A DNA stretch of 64,000 nucleotides from JAJYSO01 sp964451785 (GTDB lineage: Bacteria > Bacteroidota > Bacteroidia > Flavobacteriales > Flavobacteriaceae): NCBI GenBank assembly GCA_964451785.1, contig CAYVJG010000013.1, positions 10,794-74,793 on the forward strand, written 5' to 3'. The notes under the pieces were generated by a model. It saw nothing but the letters and a program-made list of their open reading frames with translations, was not told the origin of the DNA and ran no database searches. Positions 10,498-19,651 of the stretch are shown here, in pieces. The position numbers and the translations under genes are program-made. How positions within the stretch are numbered: the stretch's first letter is position 1; every line of letters begins with the position of its first letter.

Positions 10498-10827
10498 AGT
10501 TCAATTTTTAGTGCTGTAAAAATAAACAATGCTTTACGTTTTAGAACAAAAGCTCAGTAAAATTCAATCGAAAAAAAGCTTATAAACACAAAAAAAGGAC
10601 CTCGTCCCATGTGAGAGGTCCTCTTTTCACTCAATAGACTAATCAGAAGTCAGATAGATAGATAGATAGATGGTTTAGTTAAGTTTTAATCGCTTAATAC
10701 AATTAATCCATTGATAGGTTGGTTAGTTAGTTAGCTAAGTTGGTTAAATAGATTGGTTAGTTAATGGTTAGCTAAGTTGTTAAATAGATTGGTTAGTTAG
10801 CAGGTAGATTGGTTAGTTAAGTTATAG
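10498..10827. repeat. Noncoding gap with low-complexity GGTTAGTTAG/GATA repeats
   Basis: No gene. From about 10646 to 10825 the sequence is built from GATA tetramers (10655-10671) and from variants of TTGGTTAGTTA. Two near-identical 29-30-base copies begin with GCTAAGTTG at 10734-10763 and 10771-10799. The units are neither spaced nor sized like a CRISPR array. They lie directly after the stop codon of the minus-strand glycosyltransferase. Confidence 0.75.
10591..10627 (-). terminator. Rho-independent terminator downstream of the glycosyltransferase gene
   Basis: Hairpin GGACCTC/GAGGTCC with an 11-base loop, flanked by a run of A on the left and TCTTTT on the right, so it could work in both directions. 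It separates the family 2 glycosyltransferase from dgt on the minus strand. Confidence 0.75.
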
Positions 10828-12249
10828 TTATTTTAATTGGGGCAATTCTCTAGTAAGCCATCCTCCGTTTCCTGCAGTGACAATGGCATAGGGAGTAATC
10901 CAAAACAGAGTAAAAGCATAGAATAAACTGTAAGGATAAGCCCAAAACGAATCAGAGATATTGTGCTTTTTAGCGTAAAACAAGGCTTGTACACTTGAGA
11001 AAGCTAGAATTCCGACTAGCGTACCCGTCAAAAACAAGACCGGATAAACCGCCATGGTGATAATCATCAACAATAGCATTGGAATAGCTAATAGCAAACG
11101 AGACCATGCGTAAAGCAACAAGAGACGTGTTCCTAATTTAGGGCCTTTTCTAAAGTTGCTAAATGCAAATTTACTCATGGCAATAGTTTCGCGTACATTA
11201 CTACGTTCCCAGCGGGTAAACATCTTGTGCAGGTTGCGGTAATGTTCAGGAATATTAGTATAAACGTAAGCATTGCGTTGAAAAAACACTTTATAGCCTT
11301 GTTTCAAAATCATATTGGTCATGGCGCGATCTTCGCCAATTGTAGACACTTTACCCATAAAGGTTTGGTTAATCCACTCCGGTAAACACTTCATCACTGT
11401 TTCCTTGCGATAAGCTGAAAGCGCTCCCGGGGTACAAAACACAGACCCCAAAGTACTTTGAGCAGAACGAATAAACTCAAAACTAAATGCAAAACTCACA
11501 TTAAGCATACGAGGAATAAGACCTTTTTCACGGTTTAATACGCGCACATTTCCAGCTACAGCACCACATTCAGGATTGACTATAAATGGACTCGCCATAT
11601 TGCGCAAGGTGTCTTTTTTAATAATTGAATCACTATCCACAGTGATAAACACATCCCCTGTAGCCAAGTTAAATCCGCGGTATAACGCATGGCGTTTCCC
11701 CATATTTTTAGGCTGTTGAAAGATAGCGACACGTTTACCAAATTCAGCTTGAGCTTTTTGCATCCATGCCCAAGTATCATCTTTACTCCCATCGTCAATA
11801 GAGATGATTTGTAATTTTTCATCAGGATAATCACTTTCCACCAAACTCTTCAAGGTTTTATACACTAAACTCCCTTCATTATAAGCTGGCACAATTACTG
11901 TTGTTTTAGGCAAGGCTTGATCCGATACAGAATCCGTAACTTTATAGCGTAAGTATAAGGTAAAGATATAAATCAAAAAACCTACGTTTAACGCCAAAAG
12001 TGTAAATCCAAAAATCAGTAAAGCATCTCCACCAAACTGACTTAAACGCTGTGTTTGAAGAGATTCAAAGTAAGGATTAAAGTAAAACAAGGCAAACACC
12101 GAACTTAACAGCACTAAAAAAGTACCTATCAGTATCAATGAACGCGTTGTAATGGATGTATTTTTATTTGAAGTAGCGACAGACTTATCAGACGCAGCTT
12201 TCCCGCTGTTAACTGTCAAATCTTGCTCTTGGATTTCTGTCGATTTCAT
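10828..12249 (-). CDS. Membrane family 2 glycosyltransferase, hyaluronan synthase/NodC-like
   Basis: 473 residues. Two N-terminal membrane helices (about 36-57 and 76-100), a GT2 catalytic domain with VIVPAYNEG (118-126), DDGSKDD (152-158), the metal-binding VDSDS (204-208) and GEDR (305-308), then several C-terminal helices. This layout is typical of processive synthases that polymerise and extrude a polysaccharide such as hyaluronan, chitin oligomer or poly-N-acetylglucosamine. The processivity motif QxxRW is altered: HKMFTRWERS places a methionine where the glutamine is expected. It is not in a biosynthesis cluster, so the product cannot be named. The hydrophilic, serine-rich 30-residue N-terminus is unusual but in frame. 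Confidence 0.83.
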   Translation of the reverse strand: MKSTEIQEQDLTVNSGKAASDKSVATSNKNTSITTRSLILIGTFLVLLSSVFALFYFNPYFESLQTQRLSQFGGDALLIFGFTLLALNVGFLIYIFTLYLRYKVTDSVSDQALPKTTVIVPAYNEGSLVYKTLKSLVESDYPDEKLQIISIDDGSKDDTWAWMQKAQAEFGKRVAIFQQPKNMGKRHALYRGFNLATGDVFITVDSDSIIKKDTLRNMASPFIVNPECGAVAGNVRVLNREKGLIPRMLNVSFAFSFEFIRSAQSTLGSVFCTPGALSAYRKETVMKCLPEWINQTFMGKVSTIGEDRAMTNMILKQGYKVFFQRNAYVYTNIPEHYRNLHKMFTRWERSNVRETIAMSKFAFSNFRKGPKLGTRLLLLYAWSRLLLAIPMLLLMIITMAVYPVLFLTGTLVGILAFSSVQALFYAKKHNISDSFWAYPYSLFYAFTLFWITPYAIVTAGNGGWLTRELPQLK

Positions 12250-12438
12250 AATTTTCTAATTAAGATCTGTTTAGTAGAGTTCAATTGAAATGCCATTTGT
12301 ACAAACACCTGATAATTAGTTATTTAAATATATGTTATTAATTCAAAAGTGTAGAATAAATCCTCACTTCTGTAGATTACCCACCTATTATGGCTCGATT
12401 GTCACACCTTGGAGAAGACTCTTATAGCGTATGGACAA

Positions 12439-12492
12439 ATTATACCTACAAAAAATATTATAAATCGGGCTAAAAATGATTCTAATTGATAT
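12439..12492 (-). repeat. Dispersed palindromic repeat, ATACCAA family, copy 1
   Basis: Read on the opposite strand, about 48 of 54 bases match 60252-60306. The shared core is TATTATAAATCGG. A fragment just before it (GTATGGACAAAT, about 12429-12440) resembles the end of the 60305-60378 element, so the same two elements are neighbours at both places. Confidence 0.7.
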
Positions 12493-12493
12493 G

Positions 12494-12560
12494 ATATGGA
12501 AATGACCTTTGAAATTTTCACAACAAAATATTTAGTCTATTTCAAAAATCATTTCCGTAT
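12494..12560. mobile_element. MITE-like hairpin element, ATACGGAAATGA family, copy 1 (67 bp)
   Basis: Terminal inverted repeats ATATGGAAATGA and TCATTTCCGTAT match at 11 of 12 positions, and the pairing continues inward through TTTGAAAT/ATTTCAAA. The right half is shared with copies at 21725-21799 and 27230-27391. It ends 9 bp before the mfd -7 box. Confidence 0.75.
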
Positions 12561-12569
12561 TAAAGGATT

Positions 12570-12577
12570 TATCTTTG
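12570..12577 (+). promoter_or_regulatory. -7 box TATCTTTG of mfd
   Basis: An exact TAnnTTTG match ending six bases before the ATG at 12584. This implies a leaderless or near-leaderless message, or use of the next ATG at 12593. No -33 TTTG is seen at normal spacing, and the region upstream is the hairpin element. Confidence 0.55.
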
Positions 12578-12583
12578 CAGATT

Positions 12584-15500
12584 ATGAGTAAAATGTCTAT
12601 TCTTCAAAAGTTTGCAGCTTCTACTGCGCAAAAACAATTACACCAGCAGCTTAACACAAAAGATGCTCAACCTCAACTTCATTTAAAAAATTTAGTAGGA
12701 TCTGCATTTTCATTTGTTATAGCTGACACATTCGCTAGTGTTGAACGCCCTTTCTTGCTCGTTTTTAACGATAAAGAGGAAGCAGCCTATTTCCTCAATG
12801 ATCTAGAACAATTGATCGGCGATCAGCAGGTACTTTTTTATCCCGGCAGCTACCGCCGCCCTTATCAAATTGAAGAAACCGATAACGCCAATATCCTTTT
12901 GCGTGCCGAGGTACTCAACCGTCTGAATTCACGTCAAAAACCAGTAGTCATTGTCACTTATCCCGATGCGCTTTTTGAGCAAGTGGTCACCAAAAAGGAA
13001 ATCGACAAAAACACCCTTAAACTAGCTGTTGGCGATGAACTCTCTCTCGATTTTGTCAATGAAGTGCTTTTTGAGTATGATTTTAAACGCGTCGATTTTG
13101 TAACAGATCCCGGTGAATTTTCAGTGCGTGGCGGTATTGTAGACGTCTTCTCATTCAGTAATGACAAACCTTATCGCATTGAATTTTTTGGCGATGAGAT
13201 CGATAGCATTCGTCAATTTGATATCGAAACACAGCTCTCCACAGCAAAGGTTGAGCAAACGAGCATTATGCCGAATGTAGAAAATAAAAAATTGGAAGAA
13301 ACTCGCCAAAGTTTTCTGCAATACATTGCCTCTAATACCGTGGTTTGCCTTAAAAATTACGACATGTGTGCGGCTCAACTCGATTCGCTTTATCAAAAAG
13401 CTAAATCTACTTTTGATGATTTAAGTCATACCACTACACATACTCAACCGAATGAGCTCTTTTGTAATGCAGATTTATTTAAACGCGATGTGCAAAATTT
13501 CACCCTCTTAGAATTCGGTAGCCAAGCCTTTTTTGCTGATGCAGATCAATCTATTACTTATGCCACTAAGCCACAACCCTCGTTCAACAAAAAATTTAAT
13601 CTCTTAGCAGCCGATTTATCTAAGCATCAACAAGCGGGATATACCAACAGTATTTTTTGCGACAGTCCACAGCAAGCCAAGCGTTTTCAAGATATTTTTG
13701 AAGCTCAGGAAAACGGTGAAACACTGCGTTATAACACCGAAACTTTATCCTTACACCAAGGCTTTATCGATGAGGCCGGCAAACAAGTCTGCTATACCGA
13801 TCATCAAATTTTTGAACGCTATCACAAATTTCGCCTTAAAACAGGCTATGCTAAAAAGCAGGCCATCACTTTAAAAGAATTAAACAACTTGCAAATTGGC
13901 GACTTTGTTACCCACATTGATCACGGTATAGGGCGTTTTGCAGGTTTACAAAAAATTGAAGTCGAAGGAAAACCTCAAGAAGCCATCAAGCTCATTTATG
14001 CTAAGCGCGATGTACTCTATTTGAGCATTCATTCTTTGCACAAAATCTCCAAATACAACGGCAAAGAAGGCACTGAGCCTACGTTAAACAAACTCGGTGG
14101 CACTGCCTGGGCACGCAAAAAGAGTAAAGCGAAAAGCCGTGTCAAGCACATCGCTTTTGATTTGATTAAGCTTTACGCTAAACGACGTGCTCAACAAGGT
14201 TTTCAATACCAACCTGATTCATATTTGCAACACGAGCTCGAAGCTTCATTTATCTATGAAGACACCCCCGATCAAGGTACTGCAACCGAAGCGGTCAAAA
14301 AAGATATGGAGAGTCCGCGTCCGATGGATCGCTTAGTATGTGGTGATGTAGGCTTTGGCAAAACCGAAGTGGCCGTTCGCGCCGCATTCAAAGCCGTAGA
14401 TAACGGTAAACAAGTCGCCATTTTAGTGCCGACAACCATTTTGGCTTTTCAACATTTTAAAACCTTCTCGGAACGTTTAGCCGATATGCCGGTAACAGTT
14501 GACTACCTCAACCGCTTTCGCACAACTAAAGAACGTCGTGAAGTTTTAGAAGGATTAGAAAACGGCAAAATCGACATCGTTATTGGCACCCATCAACTGG
14601 TCAACAAAAAAGTAAAATTTAAAGATTTAGGACTGTTAGTAGTCGATGAGGAGCAAAAATTTGGTGTCAGCGTCAAAGATAAGCTCAAAACCATCAAAGA
14701 AAATGTAGATACGCTTACCCTGACAGCAACACCTATTCCGCGCACCTTGCAGTTTAGTTTGATGGCAGCACGTGATTTGTCAACCATCACCACGCCGCCA
14801 CCCAACCGTTATCCTATTGAAACGACGGTTATTCGCTTTTCAGAAGAAAGCATCCGCGATGCCATTTCCTATGAAATCCAGCGTGGCGGGCAGATCTTTT
14901 TCATTCACAACCGCATTGAAAACATTAAGGAAGTCGCCGGTATGATTCAACGTTTAGTGCCCGATGCTAAAATCGGCATTGGCCACGGGCAGATGGATGG
15001 CAAAAAATTAGAACAGTTGATGTTGAGTTTTATCAATGGTGAATTTGATGTGCTCGTTTCAACTACTATTGTAGAAAGTGGTTTAGATGTACCTAATGCC
15101 AACACCATGATTATCAACAACGCCAACAATTTTGGATTGTCTGATCTTCATCAAATGCGCGGCCGTGTAGGGCGAGGCAACAAAAAAGCATTTTGTTATT
15201 TTATCACGCCGCCTTCATCAGCCATGACTGAAGATGCCCGCCGTCGCATTCAAGCACTCGAGCAGTTTTCAGGTTTGGGCAGCGGCATCAACATCGCTAT
15301 GAAAGACTTAGAAATTCGCGGAGCAGGCGATATTTTGGGAGGTGAACAAAGTGGATTTATCAATGATATCGGATTCGATACTTATCAAAAAATCCTCAAT
15401 GAAGCGATTGAGGAACTCAAAGAAAATGAGTTTAAAGAACTCTACAACGAAACCGAAGATCTAGAAGATAAGAACTTTGTTGACGATGTGCAAATCGACA

Positions 15501-15943
15501 CAGATTTCTCTATCCTCTTTACCAATGATTACATCAGCAATGTCACCGAACGCCTCAACTTATACACCAAACTCAACGATTTAACTAACGAAGAAGAGTT
15601 GAAGGCTTTTGAAAACGAACTCATCGACCGCTTTGGTGAACTGCCAACACAAACGGTTGATTTGTTAGACTCTGTCCGCATTAAATGGATAGCCACAAAA
15701 ATCGGTATCGAAAAAGTAGTGATGAAACGCGGCAAATTGATTTGCTATTTTATTGCCAATCAAGAGTCTAGATTTTATCAAACCCAACGATTTACTCAAG
15801 TATTACAGTATGTTCAAACACATCCGCATTTGTGTAAAATGAAAGAAAAACAAACCAGCAAAGGTCTGCGCTTACTCTTGCGTTTTGAAAACATCAACTC
15901 GGTGCAAGCTGCGTATCAGGTTTTGAAACCTCTAGGGGAGTAA
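12584..15943 (+). CDS. mfd: Transcription-repair coupling factor Mfd
   Basis: A DNA translocase that removes stalled RNA polymerase and recruits UvrA to the lesion. About 1119 residues, normal for the family. Visible parts: an N-terminal UvrB-like region (PGSYRRPYQIEE, VRGGIVDVFS), the RNA-polymerase-interacting CarD-like domain starting GDFVTHIDHGIGRFAGL (about 440-460), a RecG-type helicase with Walker A GDVGFGKTE (about residue 585) and DEEQ box VVDEEQKFG (about 686), motif III TLTATPIPRTLQ, motif VI HQMRGRVGRG, and the C-terminal TRCF domain. I place the start at the ATG at 12584 (or 12593), because an upstream TTG at 12575 lies inside the -7 box. Stands alone on the plus strand. Confidence 0.96.
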   Translation: MSKMSILQKFAASTAQKQLHQQLNTKDAQPQLHLKNLVGSAFSFVIADTFASVERPFLLVFNDKEEAAYFLNDLEQLIGDQQVLFYPGSYRRPYQIEETDNANILLRAEVLNRLNSRQKPVVIVTYPDALFEQVVTKKEIDKNTLKLAVGDELSLDFVNEVLFEYDFKRVDFVTDPGEFSVRGGIVDVFSFSNDKPYRIEFFGDEIDSIRQFDIETQLSTAKVEQTSIMPNVENKKLEETRQSFLQYIASNTVVCLKNYDMCAAQLDSLYQKAKSTFDDLSHTTTHTQPNELFCNADLFKRDVQNFTLLEFGSQAFFADADQSITYATKPQPSFNKKFNLLAADLSKHQQAGYTNSIFCDSPQQAKRFQDIFEAQENGETLRYNTETLSLHQGFIDEAGKQVCYTDHQIFERYHKFRLKTGYAKKQAITLKELNNLQIGDFVTHIDHGIGRFAGLQKIEVEGKPQEAIKLIYAKRDVLYLSIHSLHKISKYNGKEGTEPTLNKLGGTAWARKKSKAKSRVKHIAFDLIKLYAKRRAQQGFQYQPDSYLQHELEASFIYEDTPDQGTATEAVKKDMESPRPMDRLVCGDVGFGKTEVAVRAAFKAVDNGKQVAILVPTTILAFQHFKTFSERLADMPVTVDYLNRFRTTKERREVLEGLENGKIDIVIGTHQLVNKKVKFKDLGLLVVDEEQKFGVSVKDKLKTIKENVDTLTLTATPIPRTLQFSLMAARDLSTITTPPPNRYPIETTVIRFSEESIRDAISYEIQRGGQIFFIHNRIENIKEVAGMIQRLVPDAKIGIGHGQMDGKKLEQLMLSFINGEFDVLVSTTIVESGLDVPNANTMIINNANNFGLSDLHQMRGRVGRGNKKAFCYFITPPSSAMTEDARRRIQALEQFSGLGSGINIAMKDLEIRGAGDILGGEQSGFINDIGFDTYQKILNEAIEELKENEFKELYNETEDLEDKNFVDDVQIDTDFSILFTNDYISNVTERLNLYTKLNDLTNEEELKAFENELIDRFGELPTQTVDLLDSVRIKWIATKIGIEKVVMKRGKLICYFIANQESRFYQTQRFTQVLQYVQTHPHLCKMKEKQTSKGLRLLLRFENINSVQAAYQVLKPLGE

Positions 15944-16188
15944 TTTATCTTGCTGCTGTTGGCTATTAGTTTGTCTTCCTGAACAAATCTGTAGGGACGA
16001 GGATTTGATTCAGGATCTCCACCTGCTATGGAAGATTGTTCTTTTTATCAGCTCACGAGTTCCCGAAACGAGTTCGGGATGACAGGTCAAATGGCGTGGC
16101 GAATGATGTTACTCAGGATGACGCTCAGTTTTTGTTTAGCAACTTTTCCTCGCCTTTTGCGGTTTGTAATAATTCACAGTTATTCCCA
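15944..16188. repeat. REP-like palindromes between mfd and the TPR gene
   Basis: Holds a divergent copy of the CCTGAA.../...TTCAGGATCTC hairpin (about 15976-16025) and the hairpin TCCCGAA-N5-TTCGGGA followed by TGACAGGTC (about 16061-16088), members of the families listed elsewhere in the window. No terminator for mfd is evident apart from these palindromes. Confidence 0.7.
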
Positions 16189-17973
16189 TCACTCTCCGCG
16201 GAGTTCTCTAAAAGCCTTTCGGGCTTGTACCAAGAAAATGCTATCGGGGTGATCAAAGATGATCGTTTTGTAATAATTTTTGGCGGCTGTAGAGTTTTGC
16301 AATTGATATTGACACAATTCGGCTAAAGCAAAAAGTGCATCGTCTTGCAACACACTTTCGGGGTAGGTTTTTATCAACTTTTCATAAGCTTTCTGGGCGA
16401 TTTGAAAGCGCTTTAACTTGACATTTAGTCGCCCTAATCGCAATAGCGCATCGTCTTGCACAGCTGCTTTAGGATAGTGAGCCAACAAAGTATCGATTAC
16501 GTTTAAAGCCTGTTGCGGATAACCTTGCAGTTGCAGTAAATCGGCTTTAGCAAATTGTTGTAAAGCTGTTTTTGTTGAATCTGTACTCTTATTTTCTTCA
16601 ATCAACAAGTTAAGCGCCAAGGCATCGTTTGCCGTGCGTTGATCTACGGCTTGTTTCAAGACTTTCAGTTGAGTTTGTGCCCAATCAAAATCACCTTTAA
16701 AATAGCTAGTCTGTGCCACTTTAAACAAGGCTTCTTGTGTCAATGGTGATTCGCCAGCTAAATATTGAATCTGACTGTAATTAATCAAAGCTTGACTAAA
16801 TTTATTCTGTGCTACCAGTAAATCCCCTAAAGTCAATTTTACACGGGCTTCTTCAAATTGGTTGAGTCGTAGTTGCAAAGCCTGTTTTAAAACCGCTACC
16901 CCCTTTTTGGGTTGATGTTGTATAAATCCTAAAAAACGCGCGTATTGCAATTGCAGTTTTAAACTGTTGGTTGTGTAGCCAAACTGTTCTAAATAGTTTT
17001 GATAATCCGCTTTTATCTGTTCTTGTTTATCCGCGGGAAATGTTTTTTCTTCAATTTGCAACAGCGCTGCCGCCGCATTGATTTTTAACATACTCGTCGG
17101 CGCTTTAGTCAACACAAATTGATACATCATTGTCGCCGCTTCAAATGCCGATTTATTCTTTGCCGTTTGTGCTAGCTGCATAATTCCGGACAAATTTTTA
17201 TACTCCGCACGGGCGTAAAGGGCTTTTTCTTGCACAAAAGCCTTAGCAAATTCATTTTGCTGCACATACAACCAACTCAACACCCTATTATACAAGGCTT
17301 CAGGTTGCTGTTGCATGCGCTTAAGCAGCAATGTCCGTAGAATTTGATTGGCATCATGCTCCGGATCAGCAGTGATATATTGAGAAAAATATCGATTTAC
17401 CGCGTAATAATAGCGCGGTTGTTCAATGATTAAGTTTAGAAAAGTAGTAAACATCTGCTCTAACTGCCCTTGCATGCCGTACAATTGAGCCAATTCTACC
17501 GTGAAATTAGGATTAGAGCCAGCTTGCAAAGCCAAAGTGTACACGTTGATAGCTTCATTTATCAGGTTGTAGTTTTGAAAACGCTCGCCTATGCTATATG
17601 CAAAGTTGGGGCGACTCTTAACGTGCTGTATTGCTTTTTGGTAATAAATTGCTGCTGTTTTTTTATCGTTTTGTAAGGTATAATTATGCCCTATTTCGAC
17701 ATTAATTCCCGGATATCCCGGAATGCGTTCTGCAAATTGCTTTAAACTCTGCTCTGCGGCGGCATATTTTTCTTGTGCCTGCTGACTTTTTACCAAGCCT
17801 TCTAAAAGGCGAATACTAGTCGGGCTGTCGGCGTACAAGTCTTTAAATACAGCTTCTGCTTTTACATACTCGCCGTGGTCGAGGTAATTTTGTGCCAAAC
17901 CGAGTTGTTGCCCTCTACTGGTCAAGGCACATAGCCAAACTATTATCAAAACTAAACTTGCACGCATTATCAC
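16189..17973 (-). CDS. Exported tetratricopeptide-repeat protein
   Basis: 594 residues with an N-terminal signal peptide ending TSRGQQ, then TPR-type helix pairs over almost the whole length. Clear units include LAQNYLDHGEYVKAEAVFKD near the start and LLRLGRLNVKLKRFQIAQKA and AYEKLIKTYPES in the last 80 residues. The C-terminal units resemble the YbgF/CpoB type of TPR. Probably a periplasmic scaffold; partner unknown. It ends FRELRGE close to repeat DNA and is followed (upstream in the window) by mfd on the other strand. The gene for 3-methyladenine glycosylase lies 4 bp before its start on the same strand, so the two are likely cotranscribed without an obvious functional link. Confidence 0.82.
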   Translation of the reverse strand: MIMRASLVLIIVWLCALTSRGQQLGLAQNYLDHGEYVKAEAVFKDLYADSPTSIRLLEGLVKSQQAQEKYAAAEQSLKQFAERIPGYPGINVEIGHNYTLQNDKKTAAIYYQKAIQHVKSRPNFAYSIGERFQNYNLINEAINVYTLALQAGSNPNFTVELAQLYGMQGQLEQMFTTFLNLIIEQPRYYYAVNRYFSQYITADPEHDANQILRTLLLKRMQQQPEALYNRVLSWLYVQQNEFAKAFVQEKALYARAEYKNLSGIMQLAQTAKNKSAFEAATMMYQFVLTKAPTSMLKINAAAALLQIEEKTFPADKQEQIKADYQNYLEQFGYTTNSLKLQLQYARFLGFIQHQPKKGVAVLKQALQLRLNQFEEARVKLTLGDLLVAQNKFSQALINYSQIQYLAGESPLTQEALFKVAQTSYFKGDFDWAQTQLKVLKQAVDQRTANDALALNLLIEENKSTDSTKTALQQFAKADLLQLQGYPQQALNVIDTLLAHYPKAAVQDDALLRLGRLNVKLKRFQIAQKAYEKLIKTYPESVLQDDALFALAELCQYQLQNSTAAKNYYKTIIFDHPDSIFLVQARKAFRELRGE

Positions 17974-17977
17974 TAAT

Positions 17978-18565
17978 TTACTGATCTTGTTGTAATTCTA
18001 GTTTGCGAAAACAAGTCGATTCATGATCGTTAATCAATCCTGTAGCCTGCAAAAACGCATACACTACAGTAGACCCCATAAATTTAAAGCCGCGCTTTTT
18101 CAAGTCTTTGCTAATTTGATCACTCAACGCCGTTGTCGCCGGGCGTGTGCGGTAATCGTCGACTTCATTTTGTATAGGTTGACCATTGACAAAACCCCAG
18201 ATATATTTTTCAAAACTACCAAATTCGCGTTGAATTTCAATAAAGTGTTGCGCATTGGTAATCGCCGCCTTAATTTTGAGTTTATTGCGCACAATGCCTG
18301 CATTCTGGCGAAGTTCTTCCACTTTTTCAGGGGTATATTTTGCAATTTTTTTATAGTCGAATTGATCAAAAGCCGCCCTAAAATTTTCGCGTTTTCGCAA
18401 AATGGTAATCCAGCTTAAACCAGCCTGGAAACTCTCGAGCACCAAAAATTCATAAAACAAGCGATCATCGTGTACCGGTTGCCCCCATTCGTTATCGTGA
18501 TAAGCTTCATAAAGCGCATCGCCTTCACACCAGCCACAGCGTTTTTTTGACATAGAATTATACAT
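17978..18565 (-). CDS. tag: DNA-3-methyladenine glycosylase I
   Basis: Removes 3-methyladenine from alkylated DNA in base excision repair. 195 residues (191 if the second ATG at 18553 is used, which gives the more usual MSKKRCGWC start). The family zinc ligands are visible: Cys in RCGWC, His in YHDNEWG near the N-terminus, and His and Cys in NDHESTCFR near the C-terminus. Other signatures are WGQPVHDD, FLVLESFQAGLSWITIL and GIVRNKLKI. First gene of a two-gene unit with the TPR protein. Divergent from the thioredoxin-like gene with only about 55 bp between them. Confidence 0.95.
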   Translation of the reverse strand: MYNSMSKKRCGWCEGDALYEAYHDNEWGQPVHDDRLFYEFLVLESFQAGLSWITILRKRENFRAAFDQFDYKKIAKYTPEKVEELRQNAGIVRNKLKIKAAITNAQHFIEIQREFGSFEKYIWGFVNGQPIQNEVDDYRTRPATTALSDQISKDLKKRGFKFMGSTVVYAFLQATGLINDHESTCFRKLELQQDQ

Positions 18566-18620
18566 TTTACTGCTCTAAATGTAAGAAGTATTTAGCAACT
18601 TTGTAAGAAAATATACAAAA

Positions 18621-19220
18621 ATGAGTCACTCAGTCATACAACATATCAAAGCGGCCTTAGCGCAATCCTACTCTTATACAGCTTATCAAAAATTAATCGC
18701 CGATCTTTTAGCCAAAGGTGAATCTACCACGGCGGGCTGGCAAGGTGATTTTATACAGTATTCAGAATTAGGCCTACAGCGCATGCACCGCTGGGACAAG
18801 AAAATTAACTTAACAGAAGAACAGCTACGGGCGATGGCCAAAATAACCACGCCACAAACCTGGATTGTCATTGCCGAAGGTTGGTGTGGTGATGCCGCAC
18901 ACAGCTTACCGGTCATCAACAAGTTGGCCGAAGCAAATTCGCTAGTCGATTTGCGCATTGTCCTTCGCGAACAACAGCCTGATTTAATGAATGATTTCTT
19001 GACCAATGGCGGAAAATCTATTCCGAAATTAATTCTTTTCGACTCAGAAAAAGAAACTGTCCTTGGCGATTGGGGTCCGCGTCCGGCGCCGGCACAAGAT
19101 CTGTTTTTAGCTTCTAAAGCCAGTGGTGAATCGCATGAAGAATTTGCAAAAAAATCGCAAATTTGGTATAACTCCGATAAAGGACAAACCGCGATAAAAG
19201 AGATTTTAGCCTTGATTTAA
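18621..19220 (+). CDS. Thioredoxin-like family protein
   Basis: 199 residues, cytosolic (no signal peptide). The thioredoxin fold is indicated by WIVIAEGWCGDAAHSLPVI (about 93-111) and a cis-proline segment KSIPKLILF. The active site reads WCGDA, so only the first cysteine of the usual CxxC is present. This is normal for the flavobacterial thioredoxin_9/YtpP-like group and means it is unlikely to be a classical dithiol reductase. A weak -7-like ACTTTG lies shortly upstream of the start. Substrate unknown. Confidence 0.8.
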   Translation: MSHSVIQHIKAALAQSYSYTAYQKLIADLLAKGESTTAGWQGDFIQYSELGLQRMHRWDKKINLTEEQLRAMAKITTPQTWIVIAEGWCGDAAHSLPVINKLAEANSLVDLRIVLREQQPDLMNDFLTNGGKSIPKLILFDSEKETVLGDWGPRPAPAQDLFLASKASGESHEEFAKKSQIWYNSDKGQTAIKEILALI

Positions 19221-19651
19221 AATGTGGACGTTAGGTTAGTGATACTTCGGCAAACTCTGTATTCCGTGTTCTGTGTTTCAACTTACTGATTTTTACGATT
19301 TTCTCGACAACCACCCTCGTTTTATGTTACCATTAGCTTTAGGCGGTAGGCAGCCTTTGGCTGTTGGCTTTGGGTTTGGGTTTGGGTTTGTTGAGGACTC
19401 TAATCTTTCTTTGATTCACGAGTTCCCGAATCGAGTTCGGGATGACAGGTCAAAGGGCGCTGCGAATGATGTTACTCAGGATGACGCTTGATTTTTGTCC
19501 TCCCTGAAAATCAAGAAAACTAGTGTCCTTGTCATCCTGAAAAATTTCGACCTCAGGAGAAATTTATTTAGGATCTCCATTTGTTATGGAAGATTGTTCT
19601 TTTTATCAGCTCACGATTTTCTCTTCGGCAACCGCGTTCATCAACTGCACT
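19221..19651. repeat. Intergenic repeat mosaic left of ATPase 1
   Basis: No gene. In order: a short CTGTATTCCGTGTTC-type motif; TTTGGG hexamers (about 19368-19388); a 241-bp block (19337-19577) repeated after the ATPase gene at 20928-21149; within it the hairpin CCCGAA-N5-TTCGGG (19426-19441) and the REP-like hairpin TCATCCTGAAAAATTTC / GAAATTTATTTAGGATC (19532-19577). The short frames inside it are translations of repeats. Confidence 0.85.

Larger units (their letters stand above)
12250..12574. other. Divergent intergenic region carrying two small palindromic elements
   Basis: Lies between the minus-strand glycosyltransferase and mfd. The first half shows nothing I can name. The second half holds a copy of the ATACCAA-type repeat (12439-12492) joined directly to a copy of the ATACGGAAATGA-type hairpin element (12494-12560), followed by the mfd promoter box. 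Confidence 0.7.

Noticed and set aside
10734..10799. Possible CRISPR-like spaced repeats
   Set aside because: Only two 29-30-base near copies within low-complexity sequence, no regular unique spacers, no cas genes.
19368..19388. TTTGGG hexamer run as a telomere-like or origin feature
   Set aside because: Only three to four units, part of a larger repeat that recurs at 20940 with fewer units; no sign of a replicon end or origin.
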